DNA of 64,000 nucleotides, from positions 1 through 64,000 of the forward strand of contig CANLZY010000001.1 in the NCBI GenBank assembly GCA_947495685.1, read 5' to 3'. The position numbers and the translations under genes were made by a program. Source of the DNA: an uncultured Tropicimonas sp. (GTDB lineage: Bacteria; Pseudomonadota; Alphaproteobacteria; Rhodobacterales; Rhodobacteraceae). Below, piece after piece: positions 54,353 through 63,832 of this stretch (position 1 is its first letter; every line of letters starts with the position of its first letter). The notes beneath the pieces are model-generated. The model did not search any database. It had not been told where the DNA came from and worked only from the letters and a program-made list of their open reading frames with translations.

Positions 54353-54853
54353 ATGCCGGGTTCTAAACTTGATCCGATCGACCGTCACATTCTGGCCGAG
54401 CTGCAGGCCGATGGTCGCATGACCAATGTCGAACTCGCCCGACGCGTTGGCATTTCGGCACCTCCCTGCCTGCGTCGGGTACGCACGTTGGAAGAAGCCG
54501 GCTTCATCCGTGGCTATCACGCCGACGTTGATCCGCGCGAACTCGGGTTCGAGGTACAGGTCTTTGCCATGGTAGGGCTGTCAAGCCAGGCCGAAGCCGA
54601 CCTGTCAGCGTTTGAGCAGAAATGCCGCGAGTGGCCGCTGGTGCGTGAGTGTCACATGCTGAACGGCGAGATAGACTTCATTCTGAAATGCGTCGCGCCG
54701 GATCTGTCCACGTTCCAGTCCTTTCTGACCGAGAAACTGACCTCCGCCGCGAACGTGGCCAGCGTGAAGACGTCTCTGGTGATCCGGTGTGCAAAGAACG
54801 ATCCGGCAGTGCCTTTCGAAGTGCTTGAAGATCGCTTGAACCAGGCGTCCTGA
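54353..54853 (+). CDS. Lrp/AsnC family transcriptional regulator
   Basis: A 166-residue regulator: helix-turn-helix at about 8-55 (ILAELQADGRMTNVELARRV, then SAPPCLRRVRTLEEAGFIRG) and a RAM ligand-binding domain (FEVQVFAMVGLSSQAEADL onward). The start at 54353 has GGAGGG upstream. May respond to an amino acid. Target not evident, although trxB is divergent. Confidence 0.93.
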   Translation: MPGSKLDPIDRHILAELQADGRMTNVELARRVGISAPPCLRRVRTLEEAGFIRGYHADVDPRELGFEVQVFAMVGLSSQAEADLSAFEQKCREWPLVRECHMLNGEIDFILKCVAPDLSTFQSFLTEKLTSAANVASVKTSLVIRCAKNDPAVPFEVLEDRLNQAS

Positions 54854-54871
54854 GGCGGCCGGGTCGTGGCC

Positions 54872-55654
54872 TCAGCCGCGCGCCCAGCGAAAGAGCGCCG
54901 AAGCCGTCCAGCCAGACGCCACAGCAATCGCCAGCGACAGCAGACCGTACAGCAGTGCCTGTTCTTGCGCCAGGTTGTAGATCCAGCGCTCCAACCCCAC
55001 CTTTCGAACATCCAGCACCCGCGCGTATTCTGCCACGACCTGCTGGTTGCGGGTCAGAAAGATCCGAGTGGTGTATTCACCCTCGACGATGTTTGACGGC
55101 AGGTCGATGTCGGCCCGAAACAACGCCTGTTCGGACAATCGGACGGAGTAACCGGTTGACTCGTACAGTCCATTTGCCATGCGAATTCGAACAAGCGCTT
55201 CGGTGAATGCAGAGAGATCCTCGACTTCTCCGGCCTCCCCAACGGATCGTATCGCTTTGGGAATGGAGATTCGATGCCGAAGGTCTTCGGTCTCGCTCAG
55301 GATGTCGGTCAGCGGCGAGGACGCCGCGATCTTGTACAGCGTCGGCGCGGAATCGATTTCCACGGATTCGGAATTGACCCAGATCCCGGCAACGCGGCTT
55401 TTCTTGCGAACCTTGACCGGCTCCAGAGGGCCGGAGACCGTGACGATAACCGACAACGGATCGGTCACCGGATAGGTCTCCTTGATGACCGAGCCGACCT
55501 CCGGCTTGATTGCACCGAAGACGAGGATCTGCGACCCCGAGAAACTGGCCGTGATGGAAACCCGGCTCTGGCTCAGGTCGGCAACGACCCTTTGGGCCAG
55601 CGCCGGGCAGGCAACGGTCAGCACCAGGCCAAGCGCAAGGACGATCAGGCGCAT
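54872..55654 (-). CDS. TIGR02186 family protein
   Basis: A 260-residue exported protein with an N-terminal signal (LIVLALGLVLTVACPALA), a beta-rich periplasmic part (VVADLSQSRVSITASFSGSQ onward) and a C-terminal membrane anchor (LLYGLLSLAIAVASGWTASA). Matches the TIGR02186 family that co-occurs with TauE exporters in alphaproteobacteria. Start overlaps the stop of the TauE gene; they are coupled. Role unknown. Confidence 0.88.
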   Translation of the reverse strand: MRLIVLALGLVLTVACPALAQRVVADLSQSRVSITASFSGSQILVFGAIKPEVGSVIKETYPVTDPLSVIVTVSGPLEPVKVRKKSRVAGIWVNSESVEIDSAPTLYKIAASSPLTDILSETEDLRHRISIPKAIRSVGEAGEVEDLSAFTEALVRIRMANGLYESTGYSVRLSEQALFRADIDLPSNIVEGEYTTRIFLTRNQQVVAEYARVLDVRKVGLERWIYNLAQEQALLYGLLSLAIAVASGWTASALFRWARG

Positions 55655-56580
55655 CAGGAATGCCCTCCAGGGGTGCCCAGTGAATACAGCTCGGACGGTT
55701 GCAGCAGCAGGTCCGCGGCCAGCTTGCCGCAGACAAGCAGAACCATCAGCGCCAATAACACCCGCAGTTGCTCGGCCTTGAGCTTGGTGCCGATCTGCGT
55801 GCCGATCTGGGCGCCAACGACGCCACCGATCAGCAGCAGGACCGCCAGCGCCATGTCCACCGTGTGGTTCGTGGTGGCATGCAGAAGCGTCGTGAAGGCC
55901 GTGACAAGAATGATCTGGAACAGGGACGTCCCAACGACGACCTTGGTCGGCATCCCGAGGATATAGATCATCGCTGGCACCATGATGAAGCCGCCGCCAA
56001 CGCCCATGATCGCGGCAAGCACGCCAACGGCCATTCCGACAAGGATCGGCGGGATCACCGAGATATAGAGCCCGGAGGTGCGGAACCGCATCTTGAGCGG
56101 CCAGGTGTGAACCCAGTTGCGTTGGCGTCGCACAGGGCGAGGCTGGCTGGTCTGCTTGCGCGAGCGCCGCAGCGCCCCCACCGATTCCACGAACATCAGC
56201 GACCCGATGATCCCAAGGAAGGTGACATAGCTGAGCGTGATCAGCAGGTCGACCTGGCCGAGGGACTTCAGGATGTTGAAGATCACAACGCCAAAGGCAG
56301 CGCCGATCAGGCCACCGATCTGCAGGACCACGCCCATCCTGATGTCGACGGTTTTCTTGCGCCAATGCGCCAGCACCCCGGAGAACGACGAGGCGACGAT
56401 CTGGTTGGCCTCGGTGGCTACCGCGACAGCGGGCGGAATACCGATGAAAAACAGCAGCGGTGTCATCAGAAAGCCACCGCCAACCCCGAACATTCCCGAC
56501 AATATCCCGACCAAACCACCCAGTCCGAGAAGGAGGAAGGCATTGACGGAGATTTCGGCGATTGGGAGGTAGATTTGCAT
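55654..56580 (-). CDS. Sulfite exporter TauE/SafE family protein (copy 2)
   Basis: A 308-residue membrane protein with eight or so hydrophobic segments and two GMFGVGGG / IMGVGGG half-repeats typical of TauE/SafE. A cytoplasmic loop rich in Arg (RRSRKQTSQPRPVRRQRNW) follows the fourth helix. Exports sulfite or organosulfonates. Close paralogue of the gene just upstream (56684-57607), with about four in five identical residues over the first 60. Coupled to TIGR02186. Confidence 0.92.
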   Translation of the reverse strand: MQIYLPIAEISVNAFLLLGLGGLVGILSGMFGVGGGFLMTPLLFFIGIPPAVAVATEANQIVASSFSGVLAHWRKKTVDIRMGVVLQIGGLIGAAFGVVIFNILKSLGQVDLLITLSYVTFLGIIGSLMFVESVGALRRSRKQTSQPRPVRRQRNWVHTWPLKMRFRTSGLYISVIPPILVGMAVGVLAAIMGVGGGFIMVPAMIYILGMPTKVVVGTSLFQIILVTAFTTLLHATTNHTVDMALAVLLLIGGVVGAQIGTQIGTKLKAEQLRVLLALMVLLVCGKLAADLLLQPSELYSLGTPGGHS

Positions 56581-56683
56581 ATTTCGACTCTAGCGCGCTG
56601 GTGCTGACACGGGCAACGACGTAAGCGACCTTCGCCTCGAAACAGATGCATTTTCGCGTGCGGGGATCTGTCGGGGGCTCATG

Positions 56684-57607
56684 TCATCCCTCGCCTTTGG
56701 CCGCGGCGATGGAAAAGAGGTCCACTGGCGGTATCACCATGTCCAGGCCAAGCTTGAAACACACCAGCAATACCAACAGGGCCAACAGCACGCGCAATTG
56801 CTCGGCCTTGAGGTGGAGCCCGATGCTGGTGCCGATCTGCGCGCCGACCACTCCGCCGACCAGCAGGATGACGGCGAGCACCATATCGACCGTGTGGTTT
56901 GTGATGGCATGCAGAAGGGTCGTGAACGCGGTGACAAGAATGATCTGGAACAACGAGGTTCCGACGACCACCTTGGTGGGCATTCCAAGGACATAGATCA
57001 TCGCCGGCACCAGGATGAAGCCGCCGCCGACCCCCATGATGGCCGACATCACGCCGACAACAAGCCCCACGAGGATCGGCGGGATCACAGAGATATACAG
57101 ACCCGAGGTCCGGAATTTTCGTTTGATCGGCCAGGAATGGACCCAATCCCGCTGGCGGCGGCGTGATGGCTTTGCGCCAGGCTGTCCGGCGCGTCGCAAG
57201 GCCCGAACGGATTCAAAGAACATCAAGCCGCCGACAATGCCCAGAAAGATGACATAGCTGAGCGTGATCAGCAGATCGACCTGCCCCAGGGACTTCAGAA
57301 AGTTGAAGACGAAAATTCCAACGCCGGCCCCGATCAGGCCACCGATCTGCAGCACCACGCCCATGCGGATGTCAACGGTCTTGCGACGCAGGTGTGCCAG
57401 CACCCCGGACACCGAGGACGCCATGATCTGGTTGGCCCCCGTCGCGACTGCCACCGAAGGGGGGATGCCGATAAAGAAAAGCAGCGGAGTCAGGATGAAA
57501 CCGCCGCCAACACCGAACATGCCCGAGAGGATGCCGACCATTCCTCCAAGCGAAAGAAGGAAAAGCAAATTCACGGAGACTTCGGCGATTGGCAGGTAGA
57601 TCTGCAT
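56684..57607 (-). CDS. Sulfite exporter TauE/SafE family protein (copy 1)
   Basis: A 307-residue TauE/SafE exporter with the same two GMFGVGGG / IMGVGGG repeats and Arg-rich loop. Tandem duplicate of the following gene. The 103-nt gap to copy 2 is probably within one operon ending in TIGR02186. Divergence in the loop and C-terminus suggests different specificity or partner contacts. Confidence 0.92.
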   Translation of the reverse strand: MQIYLPIAEVSVNLLFLLSLGGMVGILSGMFGVGGGFILTPLLFFIGIPPSVAVATGANQIMASSVSGVLAHLRRKTVDIRMGVVLQIGGLIGAGVGIFVFNFLKSLGQVDLLITLSYVIFLGIVGGLMFFESVRALRRAGQPGAKPSRRRQRDWVHSWPIKRKFRTSGLYISVIPPILVGLVVGVMSAIMGVGGGFILVPAMIYVLGMPTKVVVGTSLFQIILVTAFTTLLHAITNHTVDMVLAVILLVGGVVGAQIGTSIGLHLKAEQLRVLLALLVLLVCFKLGLDMVIPPVDLFSIAAAKGEG

Positions 57608-57750
57608 GCCGGTCTCTTAGTCCGCTAGCGCTAGCGCGGCAACGCTCATCCCAAGGGTGCAACATCTTGTCCGGGCCCGTCTTGCGACGGCCAATTTGTG
57701 CCGCTCTTTTGGGCGTCAGGGTTGCGTCTGAGCCTGTCGGGACCGTGTGG
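57608..57750. other. Intergenic gap
   Basis: No gene seen. Presumed promoter of the TauE operon. Confidence 0.4.
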
Positions 57751-58197
57751 TCAGAGATCTACGTCGATTGTCACGAAGTGCGGTCCCGACTTCATCAGGC
57801 TGTGCAACTTGAAGTCCTGCAACGTGCGGCACAGGTGTATCATGACCTGATCGCCGATGGATCCCTTGGCCCCGGCAAGCACGCCGAGGAATTCGCTCTG
57901 AGTCTGCTCGCCCGACTTTGACTCGTCGAAGTAGTACTTGAGCTTGATATTGCGAGTCAGAACCAATCCGAAGGACAGACCTCCGGCACAGACTTCGCTG
58001 AGGAGCGTCGCTCGGATCCGGCCGAAACTCGCCTCGACCTGGCTGATCATGCTGCGATTGCCACCGCCCGAAAATGACGGGTTCACCTTGGGCAGGGAGG
58101 CCGCGAATTTCAGCGAGGTCATGCTTCCTTCGGTCCATGCGCTGCTCTTGCGCTTGAAGCCGTTGGAGCCGAAAGCGCTCATTTCAAATCCGATCAT
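57751..58197 (-). CDS. Hypothetical protein, possibly secreted or coat-like
   Basis: A 148-residue protein beginning MIGFEMSAFGSNGFKRKSSA with a clear AAAGGAC ribosome site. No family recognised. It is glycine- and serine-rich at the N-terminus, without a membrane helix; the middle reads VCAGGLSFGLVLTRNIKLKYYF and the end MKSGPHFVTIDVDL. Stands alone between the TauE and ABC transporter operons. Confidence 0.6.
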   Translation of the reverse strand: MIGFEMSAFGSNGFKRKSSAWTEGSMTSLKFAASLPKVNPSFSGGGNRSMISQVEASFGRIRATLLSEVCAGGLSFGLVLTRNIKLKYYFDESKSGEQTQSEFLGVLAGAKGSIGDQVMIHLCRTLQDFKLHSLMKSGPHFVTIDVDL

Positions 58198-58371
58198 GAC
58201 TGTCGTCCTTTGATGTGAATGCCACACCCTAGCTCATCGGGGCGGTTCGGGACATCGCGCAGGCATGTCGAAAATGGAATCGGGACCAAGGTCCAGGCGC
58301 ATCATTGCGGCAGCCCGGCGATTCAATTCGCCGAGTTGCCGCAGATCGTCAGGTCGAAACAGGCTGTGGCC

Positions 58372-59340
58372 CTATCGTTCCTTCACATAGGGCGTCCCAC
58401 CTGCGCGCGGTGGGATCGCCTTGCCGACGAACCCGGCCAGGATCACCACGGTCAGGATGTAGGGCAAGCTGTCGAGCAGTTGCACCGGCATCTTGAAGGG
58501 AAAGATCGCATCGACCACGTCGGTCCGCAGGGACAGAGCCTGCAACAGACCGAACAACAGGCAGGCCCCAAGCGCGTACCAGGGACGCCACTTGGCAAAG
58601 ATCAGTGCCGCAAGGGCGATATAGCCACGGCCCGCAGTCATGTCCTTGACGAAGCCAGCCTGAAGACCGGTGGCCAGATAGGCACCCGCGATACCGCAAA
58701 GCAGCCCCGCGATGCCGATGGCAGCAAAGCGCAATCCGATGACCGAGACCCCCGCGGTGTCGACCGCCGCAGGGTTTTCACCCACCGCGCGCAGGCGCAG
58801 GCCAAACCGGGTCCGGTAGAGCACCCACCATGTGGCGGGCACGGCCAACAGCGCAACGTAGACCAGAATCGAATGCCCCGAGAGAAGGTCCGAATAGAGC
58901 GGGCCAAGGAATGGAACGTCGCGCACGGCATCGGCGAAGGGCAGGGTGATCGGCTCGAACCGGGCGCCACCAATGAGCGAGGGCGTGCGGCCGCCCTGCT
59001 GGAACCAGCTTTGCGCGACAAGTACTGTCATGCCCGAGGCCAGAAAGTTCAGCGCCACGCCAGAGATCAGCTGGTTGCCCCGGAAGGTGATCGACGCAAC
59101 TCCGTGGATCAATGCAAAGACCATCGAGGCGGCGATACCGGCCAGCAATCCGATCCAGACAGACCCGGTGGAATAGGCAAAGGCGGCCGAAAAGAACGCA
59201 GCCACCAGCATCTTGGCTTCCAACCCGATGTCAAAGATGCCCGAGCGTTCCGAGAACAGGCCCGCAAGGCAGGCCAGCAACAACGGCGTGGCAAGGCGTA
59301 GGGTCGAGTCGAGGATCTGGATGAGGGTCGAGAAATCCAT
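58372..59340 (-). CDS. ABC transporter permease, nucleoside/BMP type
   Basis: A 322-residue permease of the branched/BMP group (LLLACLAGLFSERSGIFDIG near 19, NPAAVDTAGVSVIGLR near 156), with about nine membrane segments. Probably the second permease of a purine nucleoside or deoxynucleoside importer together with the ATPase and binding protein upstream. Three nt gap to the other permease. Confidence 0.93.
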   Translation of the reverse strand: MDFSTLIQILDSTLRLATPLLLACLAGLFSERSGIFDIGLEAKMLVAAFFSAAFAYSTGSVWIGLLAGIAASMVFALIHGVASITFRGNQLISGVALNFLASGMTVLVAQSWFQQGGRTPSLIGGARFEPITLPFADAVRDVPFLGPLYSDLLSGHSILVYVALLAVPATWWVLYRTRFGLRLRAVGENPAAVDTAGVSVIGLRFAAIGIAGLLCGIAGAYLATGLQAGFVKDMTAGRGYIALAALIFAKWRPWYALGACLLFGLLQALSLRTDVVDAIFPFKMPVQLLDSLPYILTVVILAGFVGKAIPPRAGGTPYVKER

Positions 59341-59343
59341 GTC

Positions 59344-60450
59344 TTACTCCCCCGCGCCGTTGTTGGAGCGGCGCAGCCGCAGGAAGACTTTCTCGACGGG
59401 CATCCGGACCATGTTGTCCAAGGCCCCGGTGAACAGAATCACCAATCCCTGGATCACCACGATCAACTCGCGCGGGATCGTCGTCCAGAGCGCCAGTTCA
59501 GCGCCCCCCTGATAGAGAAATCCGAACAGGATTGCCGCGATCAGCACACCCAGCGGGTGGGATCTGCCCATCAGCGCAACGGCGATGCCGATGAAGCCCG
59601 CGCCCTCGACCGAGTTGAGCACCAGCCGTTCAGCCTCGCCCTGAACGGTGTTGATTGCCATCAATCCGGCCAACGCGCCCGAGATCAGCATGGAGCCCAT
59701 GATGATCTTTGTGGGGCGAATGCCGGCATAGATGGCACCGGATTCGGATTTGCCGAACGCCCGCAGTTCAAACCCGAAGCGGGTGCGCCAGATCAGCAGC
59801 CACAGCAGGAAACAGGCCAGCAGCGCGATCAGGAAACTGATGTTGGCGGGAGCTGATTTGGAAAAGCTGATGCCGAACGGGGCAAGCATTTCGTGCAGCG
59901 TTGGCAGGTTGGTTCCGGGCGGGAACTTGGCCGTCGCCGGGTCCATCGACCCGGTCGGGCGCAACACGTTGACCAGCATGTAGTTCAGCACGGCCGCGCC
60001 GATGAAGTTGAACATGATCGTCGTGATCACGATATGGCTGCCGCGCTTGGCGGCCAGATAGGCCGGAATCGCTGCCCAGGCGGCGCCGAACACCATGCCA
60101 CCGACCATGGCGGCCGGCAGGGCCAGCGCCCAGTGCGGCCACGGCACGGCGAGGCAGACAAGCGCCACGCCAAGGCCACCCAGCGTTGCCTGCCCTTCGC
60201 CGCCGATGTTGAACATCGATGCATGGAAGGCGATCGACACCGCCAGTCCGGTAAAGACGAAGTTCGTGGCGTAGTAGAGCGTGTAACCCCAGCCATAGGT
60301 GGAGCCGAGCGATCCCTGCACCATCAGCTTGAGCGCCGCCCAGGGGTCTTCGCCGATCGCCAGGATCACCAGCGCCGAAATCACCATCGCAAGGATCAGC
60401 GAAATCACCGGCACAAGGACCACATCGGCCCATTTTGGCATCACATCCAT
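59344..60450 (-). CDS. ABC transporter permease, nucleoside/BMP type
   Basis: A 368-residue permease: ASMFNIGGEGQATLGGLG near 79, AAIPAYLAAKRGSHIVITTIMFN near 129, SLGSTYGWGYTLYYATNFVF near 47. Hydrophobic throughout. The ATG overlaps the stop of the ATPase gene (TGATG). Confidence 0.93.
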   Translation of the reverse strand: MDVMPKWADVVLVPVISLILAMVISALVILAIGEDPWAALKLMVQGSLGSTYGWGYTLYYATNFVFTGLAVSIAFHASMFNIGGEGQATLGGLGVALVCLAVPWPHWALALPAAMVGGMVFGAAWAAIPAYLAAKRGSHIVITTIMFNFIGAAVLNYMLVNVLRPTGSMDPATAKFPPGTNLPTLHEMLAPFGISFSKSAPANISFLIALLACFLLWLLIWRTRFGFELRAFGKSESGAIYAGIRPTKIIMGSMLISGALAGLMAINTVQGEAERLVLNSVEGAGFIGIAVALMGRSHPLGVLIAAILFGFLYQGGAELALWTTIPRELIVVIQGLVILFTGALDNMVRMPVEKVFLRLRRSNNGAGE

Positions 60451-62045
60451 CAGGCTGCTCCCTCGTTCGCGCCGCTGTCGTTCGTGATGCCGGCCATCAG
60501 CAGGCCGAGTTCACCTTCGTTGGTTTCCGCCGGCAGGCGTTCGCCCATGATCCGTCCGTCGAACATGACGGCGATCCGGTCCGACATCCCCATGATTTCT
60601 TCCAGTTCGACCGAGACCAGCAGGATCGCCTTTCCTGCATCGCGCAGCTCGATGATGCGCTGGTGGATGAATTCGATGGCGCCGATGTCGACGCCGCGGG
60701 TCGGCTGCCCGACCAGCAGCAGATCCGGGTTTCGCTCGATTTCTCGCGCCAGCACGATCTTTTGCTGGTTCCCGCCCGAGAAGTTCTTGGCTGCCAGGTG
60801 GCCGTGGGGGGGGCGCACGTCAAAGCGTTCCATCTTGCCCTCGGTCTCGCGCTTGAGCCCCGCGTTGTCCATCAGCAGACCGTGGTTGTAGTCGGGATCC
60901 CACTGATAGCCGAACGCCATGTTTTCCCAGGCTGCGAAATCCATGATCAGCCCCTGACGTTGCCGATCCTCCGGCACATGGGCGATGCCCCGCTCGCGGC
61001 GGGACCGCCCGTCGGAATGCTTGCCGGTCAGGTCGATCTCGTTGCCGTTGATCTGCACAGAGCCGGTGGCCGTGGTGATTCCGCCAAGCACCTGCAACAC
61101 TTCGGACTGGCCGTTGCCAGCGACCCCGGCGATACCGAGGATTTCGCCCGCGCGCACCTCGAAAGAGATGCCACGCAGCCGCTCGACCTTGTCTTCGTCC
61201 ACAACCCGCAGGTCTTCGACCTTGAGGACCGTTGCGCCGGGGTGTGCGGGTTTCTTGTCCACGCGCAGCAGGACCTTGCGGCCCACCATCAACTCGGCCA
61301 GCTGCTCGGGCGAGGTTTCGGCGGTCTTCACCGTGGCCGTCATCTCGCCGCGTCGCATCACCGAGACCGTGTCGGTCACTTCCATGATCTCGCGCAGCTT
61401 GTGGGTGATCAGGATGATCGTCTTTCCCTCGTCGCGCAGTCCACGCAGGATACGGAACAGGTGGTCGGCCTCTGCCGGGGTCAGAACGCCTGTCGGCTCG
61501 TCGAGGATCAGGATGTCCGCATGGCGGTAGAGAGATTTCAGGATCTCCACCCGCTGTTGCATGCCGACCCCGATATCTTCGATCAGGGCGTCGGGATCGA
61601 CGTTCATCTCGTATTCTTCGGCAATCTGGGTCAGCTGCTTGCGGGCCTTGGACAGCGATGGCTTCAGCAGGGCGCCGTCTTCGGCCCCCAGCACCACGTT
61701 TTCCAGCACCGAAAAGTTCTCGACCAACTTGAAATGCTGAAAGACCATGCCGATGCCGGCGGCAATCGCGGCCTGGCTGTCGGGGATCTCGGTTGGCTGG
61801 CCATTGATCAGGATCTCACCGCTGTCGGCCTTGTAAAAACCGTACAGGATAGACATCAGCGTCGATTTGCCGGCGCCGTTTTCGCCGATGATCCCGTGAA
61901 TGGCGCCCTTGGCGACCTTCAGCGTGATGTCCTTGTTGGCCTGAACGGGGCCAAAAGCCTTGGAAATGCCGCGCAGTTCGATGGCGGCAGGGGCGTTCGG
62001 CGGTGCGCCGGACGGTTGGTCAGCGGTTCCGGCCATGTCTTTCAT
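60450..62045 (-). CDS. ABC transporter ATP-binding protein, double domain
   Basis: A 531-residue ATPase with two ABC modules. The first has Walker A GENGAGKST near 56 and signature VGMQQRVEIL; the second has GVAGNGQSE near 306 as its degenerate Walker A and SGGNQQKIVLARE as signature. Typical of nucleoside and sugar importers. Coupled to the downstream permease. A hairpin separates it from the binding-protein gene. Confidence 0.94.
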   Translation of the reverse strand: MKDMAGTADQPSGAPPNAPAAIELRGISKAFGPVQANKDITLKVAKGAIHGIIGENGAGKSTLMSILYGFYKADSGEILINGQPTEIPDSQAAIAAGIGMVFQHFKLVENFSVLENVVLGAEDGALLKPSLSKARKQLTQIAEEYEMNVDPDALIEDIGVGMQQRVEILKSLYRHADILILDEPTGVLTPAEADHLFRILRGLRDEGKTIILITHKLREIMEVTDTVSVMRRGEMTATVKTAETSPEQLAELMVGRKVLLRVDKKPAHPGATVLKVEDLRVVDEDKVERLRGISFEVRAGEILGIAGVAGNGQSEVLQVLGGITTATGSVQINGNEIDLTGKHSDGRSRRERGIAHVPEDRQRQGLIMDFAAWENMAFGYQWDPDYNHGLLMDNAGLKRETEGKMERFDVRPPHGHLAAKNFSGGNQQKIVLAREIERNPDLLLVGQPTRGVDIGAIEFIHQRIIELRDAGKAILLVSVELEEIMGMSDRIAVMFDGRIMGERLPAETNEGELGLLMAGITNDSGANEGAA

Positions 62046-62065
62046 CGAAGTCCCCTGTAAGTCGC

Positions 62066-62100
62066 GAAGGGCCGCGTGGCGTCACGCTACGCGGCCCTTC
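62066..62100 (-). other. Intra-operon hairpin after the BMP gene
   Basis: GAAGGGCCGCGT and ACGCGGCCCTTC form a perfect 12-bp stem with an 11-nt loop between the binding-protein and ATPase genes. Likely partial terminator or mRNA stabiliser that raises binding-protein output. Confidence 0.8.
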
Positions 62101-62129
62101 CTTGTCATTTGGAACGATCCGTCAGTGGA

Positions 62130-63125
62130 TCAGAACTGCAGTGCGGGGCAGACGTTGTCGGCCATGTAGTCATGCACGACCAGTTCGCCCGAGGCGATCT
62201 TTTCAGCGGCCTCGTCGGCGGCCATTTTCCAGTTCGCATCGACGATCGGACCGTTGTTTTCGTCCATGGCAAAGCCGACGCCGCCGTTGCCAACGCCCAT
62301 CACCATGACACCGGTCTCGAAGCCGGGGCCGTCGGTGAATGCCTTTTCGACAGCGTTGTCCACCCGCTTGACCATCGAGGTCAGGACCATGCCGGCATGC
62401 AGGTGGTTCTGGTTGGAATCGACGCCGATCGACAGGATACCGCCATCGGCAGCCGCCTGCAGGACGCCAACACCAGTGCCGCCAGCGGCCGCAAAGACCA
62501 CGTCAGCGCCCTGGCTGATCTGGGCCTTGGTCAGTTCGGAACCCTTGACCGGATCATTCCAGGCGGCCGGGGTGGTGCCGGTCATGTTGGAGACGATTTT
62601 GGCGTCCGGGTTCACGGCCTTTACGCCTTGGGCATAGCCACAGGCAAACTTGCGGATCAGCGGGATGTCCATGCCGCCGATGAAGCCGACGGTGCCGGAT
62701 TTGGACGCATTGGCCGCCAGCATGCCGACAAGGAAGGAGCCTTCATGTTCAGAGAAGACCACCGAACGGACGTTGGGCTGGTCGACGACCATGTCGATGA
62801 TGGCAAAGGACGTGTCCGGGTAATCCGGTGCGACCTCGTTCAGTACGTTGCCAAAGGCAAAGCCGGTCATCACGACGGGGTTTGCGCCGCTTTCGGCCAG
62901 ACGTCGCAGGGCCTGCTCTCGCTGGGCCTCGGACTGCATCTCGATTTCCTTGAAGGTCCCGGCATGGGCCTCGGCCCAACGCTTGGCACCGCGATAGGCG
63001 GATTCGTTGAACGACTTGTCGAACTTGCCGCCAAGGTCAAAGATGATGGCCGGATCGGCCGCAGCCGTACCGGCAACCAGCGCCAAGGTGGCAGCTGCGC
63101 CAAGAATGCTCCGCATGAAGGTCAT
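62130..63125 (-). CDS. BMP-family ABC transporter substrate-binding protein
   Basis: A 331-residue periplasmic protein with a signal (MRSILGAAATLALVAGTAAA region) and Bmp/PnrA features: IIFDLGGKFDKSFNESAYRG near 28, SEHEGSFLVGMLAANASKSG near 124, FIGGMDIPLIRKFACGYAQG near 147 and DVVFAAAGGTGVGVLQAA near 204. Binds purine nucleosides in characterised relatives. First gene of the importer operon. Confidence 0.93.
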   Translation of the reverse strand: MTFMRSILGAAATLALVAGTAAADPAIIFDLGGKFDKSFNESAYRGAKRWAEAHAGTFKEIEMQSEAQREQALRRLAESGANPVVMTGFAFGNVLNEVAPDYPDTSFAIIDMVVDQPNVRSVVFSEHEGSFLVGMLAANASKSGTVGFIGGMDIPLIRKFACGYAQGVKAVNPDAKIVSNMTGTTPAAWNDPVKGSELTKAQISQGADVVFAAAGGTGVGVLQAAADGGILSIGVDSNQNHLHAGMVLTSMVKRVDNAVEKAFTDGPGFETGVMVMGVGNGGVGFAMDENNGPIVDANWKMAADEAAEKIASGELVVHDYMADNVCPALQF

Positions 63126-63237
63126 GAATAGTCTCCCGGTTGGGTTTGGTAGGGCGTCGGGCCTCGCAGCCCGAACCGTGAAAGCGAACAGATCTCTTTC
63201 CGGATCACGGTTGAATAAGGCCGCAGCCTATCAGGGT

Positions 63238-63274
63238 GGTCAACCGGTTTTTTGGCTTTTTGGCCCGGTTGACC
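63238..63274. promoter_or_regulatory. Inverted repeat upstream of the BMP operon
   Basis: GGTCAACCGG, 17 nt rich in A/T runs, CCGGTTGACC: a perfect 10+10 inverted repeat 113 nt before the BMP start. Could be an operator or a leader hairpin. Confidence 0.45.
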
Positions 63275-63351
63275 CGCGACCCTTGGACATTCTGTTGCTG
63301 CCGGTGGTTGGCTTCCCCCACGGTTACCGGTGCCGGATGCTGCAATTGGCA

Positions 63352-63370
63352 AATTGCCGTTGCGGCAATT
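63352..63370 (-). terminator. Hairpin after rimI
   Basis: AATTGCCG, TTG, CGGCAATT: an 8-bp stem 28 nt beyond the rimI stop, with a short T-rich tail. Confidence 0.5.
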
Positions 63371-63397
63371 CACCGACAGTCCGGCACGGTGTGTCGG

Positions 63398-63832
63398 TCA
63401 GGTGCCGGGAGGCGTGCAACTGCTCAGGTCGCGGCCAAGAACAAGCGCATCAATCCGGTGTCCCGTCGGTGTCCGAAAGTATCCCTTGCGCCATCCGGTC
63501 TGAGAGTATCCGGCGGCCCGATACAGGCCAAGCGCCGCGGTATTCTCCACGCTGACTTCCAGAAACGCGGTGGTGGCGCCGCGGAGGACGGCCGAGTCGG
63601 CAAACTCGTCCAGCAGCCGGCGGCCAAGGCCCCGGCGACGCGCCGATGGCGCAACCGCAAGGGTCAGCAATTCGGCCTCGTCAAAGATCACCCGTCCCAA
63701 GGCAAAGCCATCGGTCCTCTCGCACAGGAACGTTTCGGGCGCCGTCAGCACCGCCTCGATTTCGGCTTCCGACCACGGGCGCGGGGTCTCGAAACACTGC
63801 GCATGCAGGGCAGCTAGGCGGCTGGCAGTCAT
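63398..63832 (-). CDS. rimI: Ribosomal protein S18-alanine N-acetyltransferase-like (RimI)
   Basis: A 144-residue GNAT acetyltransferase: LLTLAVAPSARRRGLGRRLL near 55 carries the acetyl-CoA-binding R/Q-x-x-G-x-G/A motif, then FLEVSVENTAALGLYRAAGY near 90. Overlaps tsaB (ATGA), the classic tsaB-rimI pair. Confidence 0.92.
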   Translation of the reverse strand: MTASRLAALHAQCFETPRPWSEAEIEAVLTAPETFLCERTDGFALGRVIFDEAELLTLAVAPSARRRGLGRRLLDEFADSAVLRGATTAFLEVSVENTAALGLYRAAGYSQTGWRKGYFRTPTGHRIDALVLGRDLSSCTPPGT

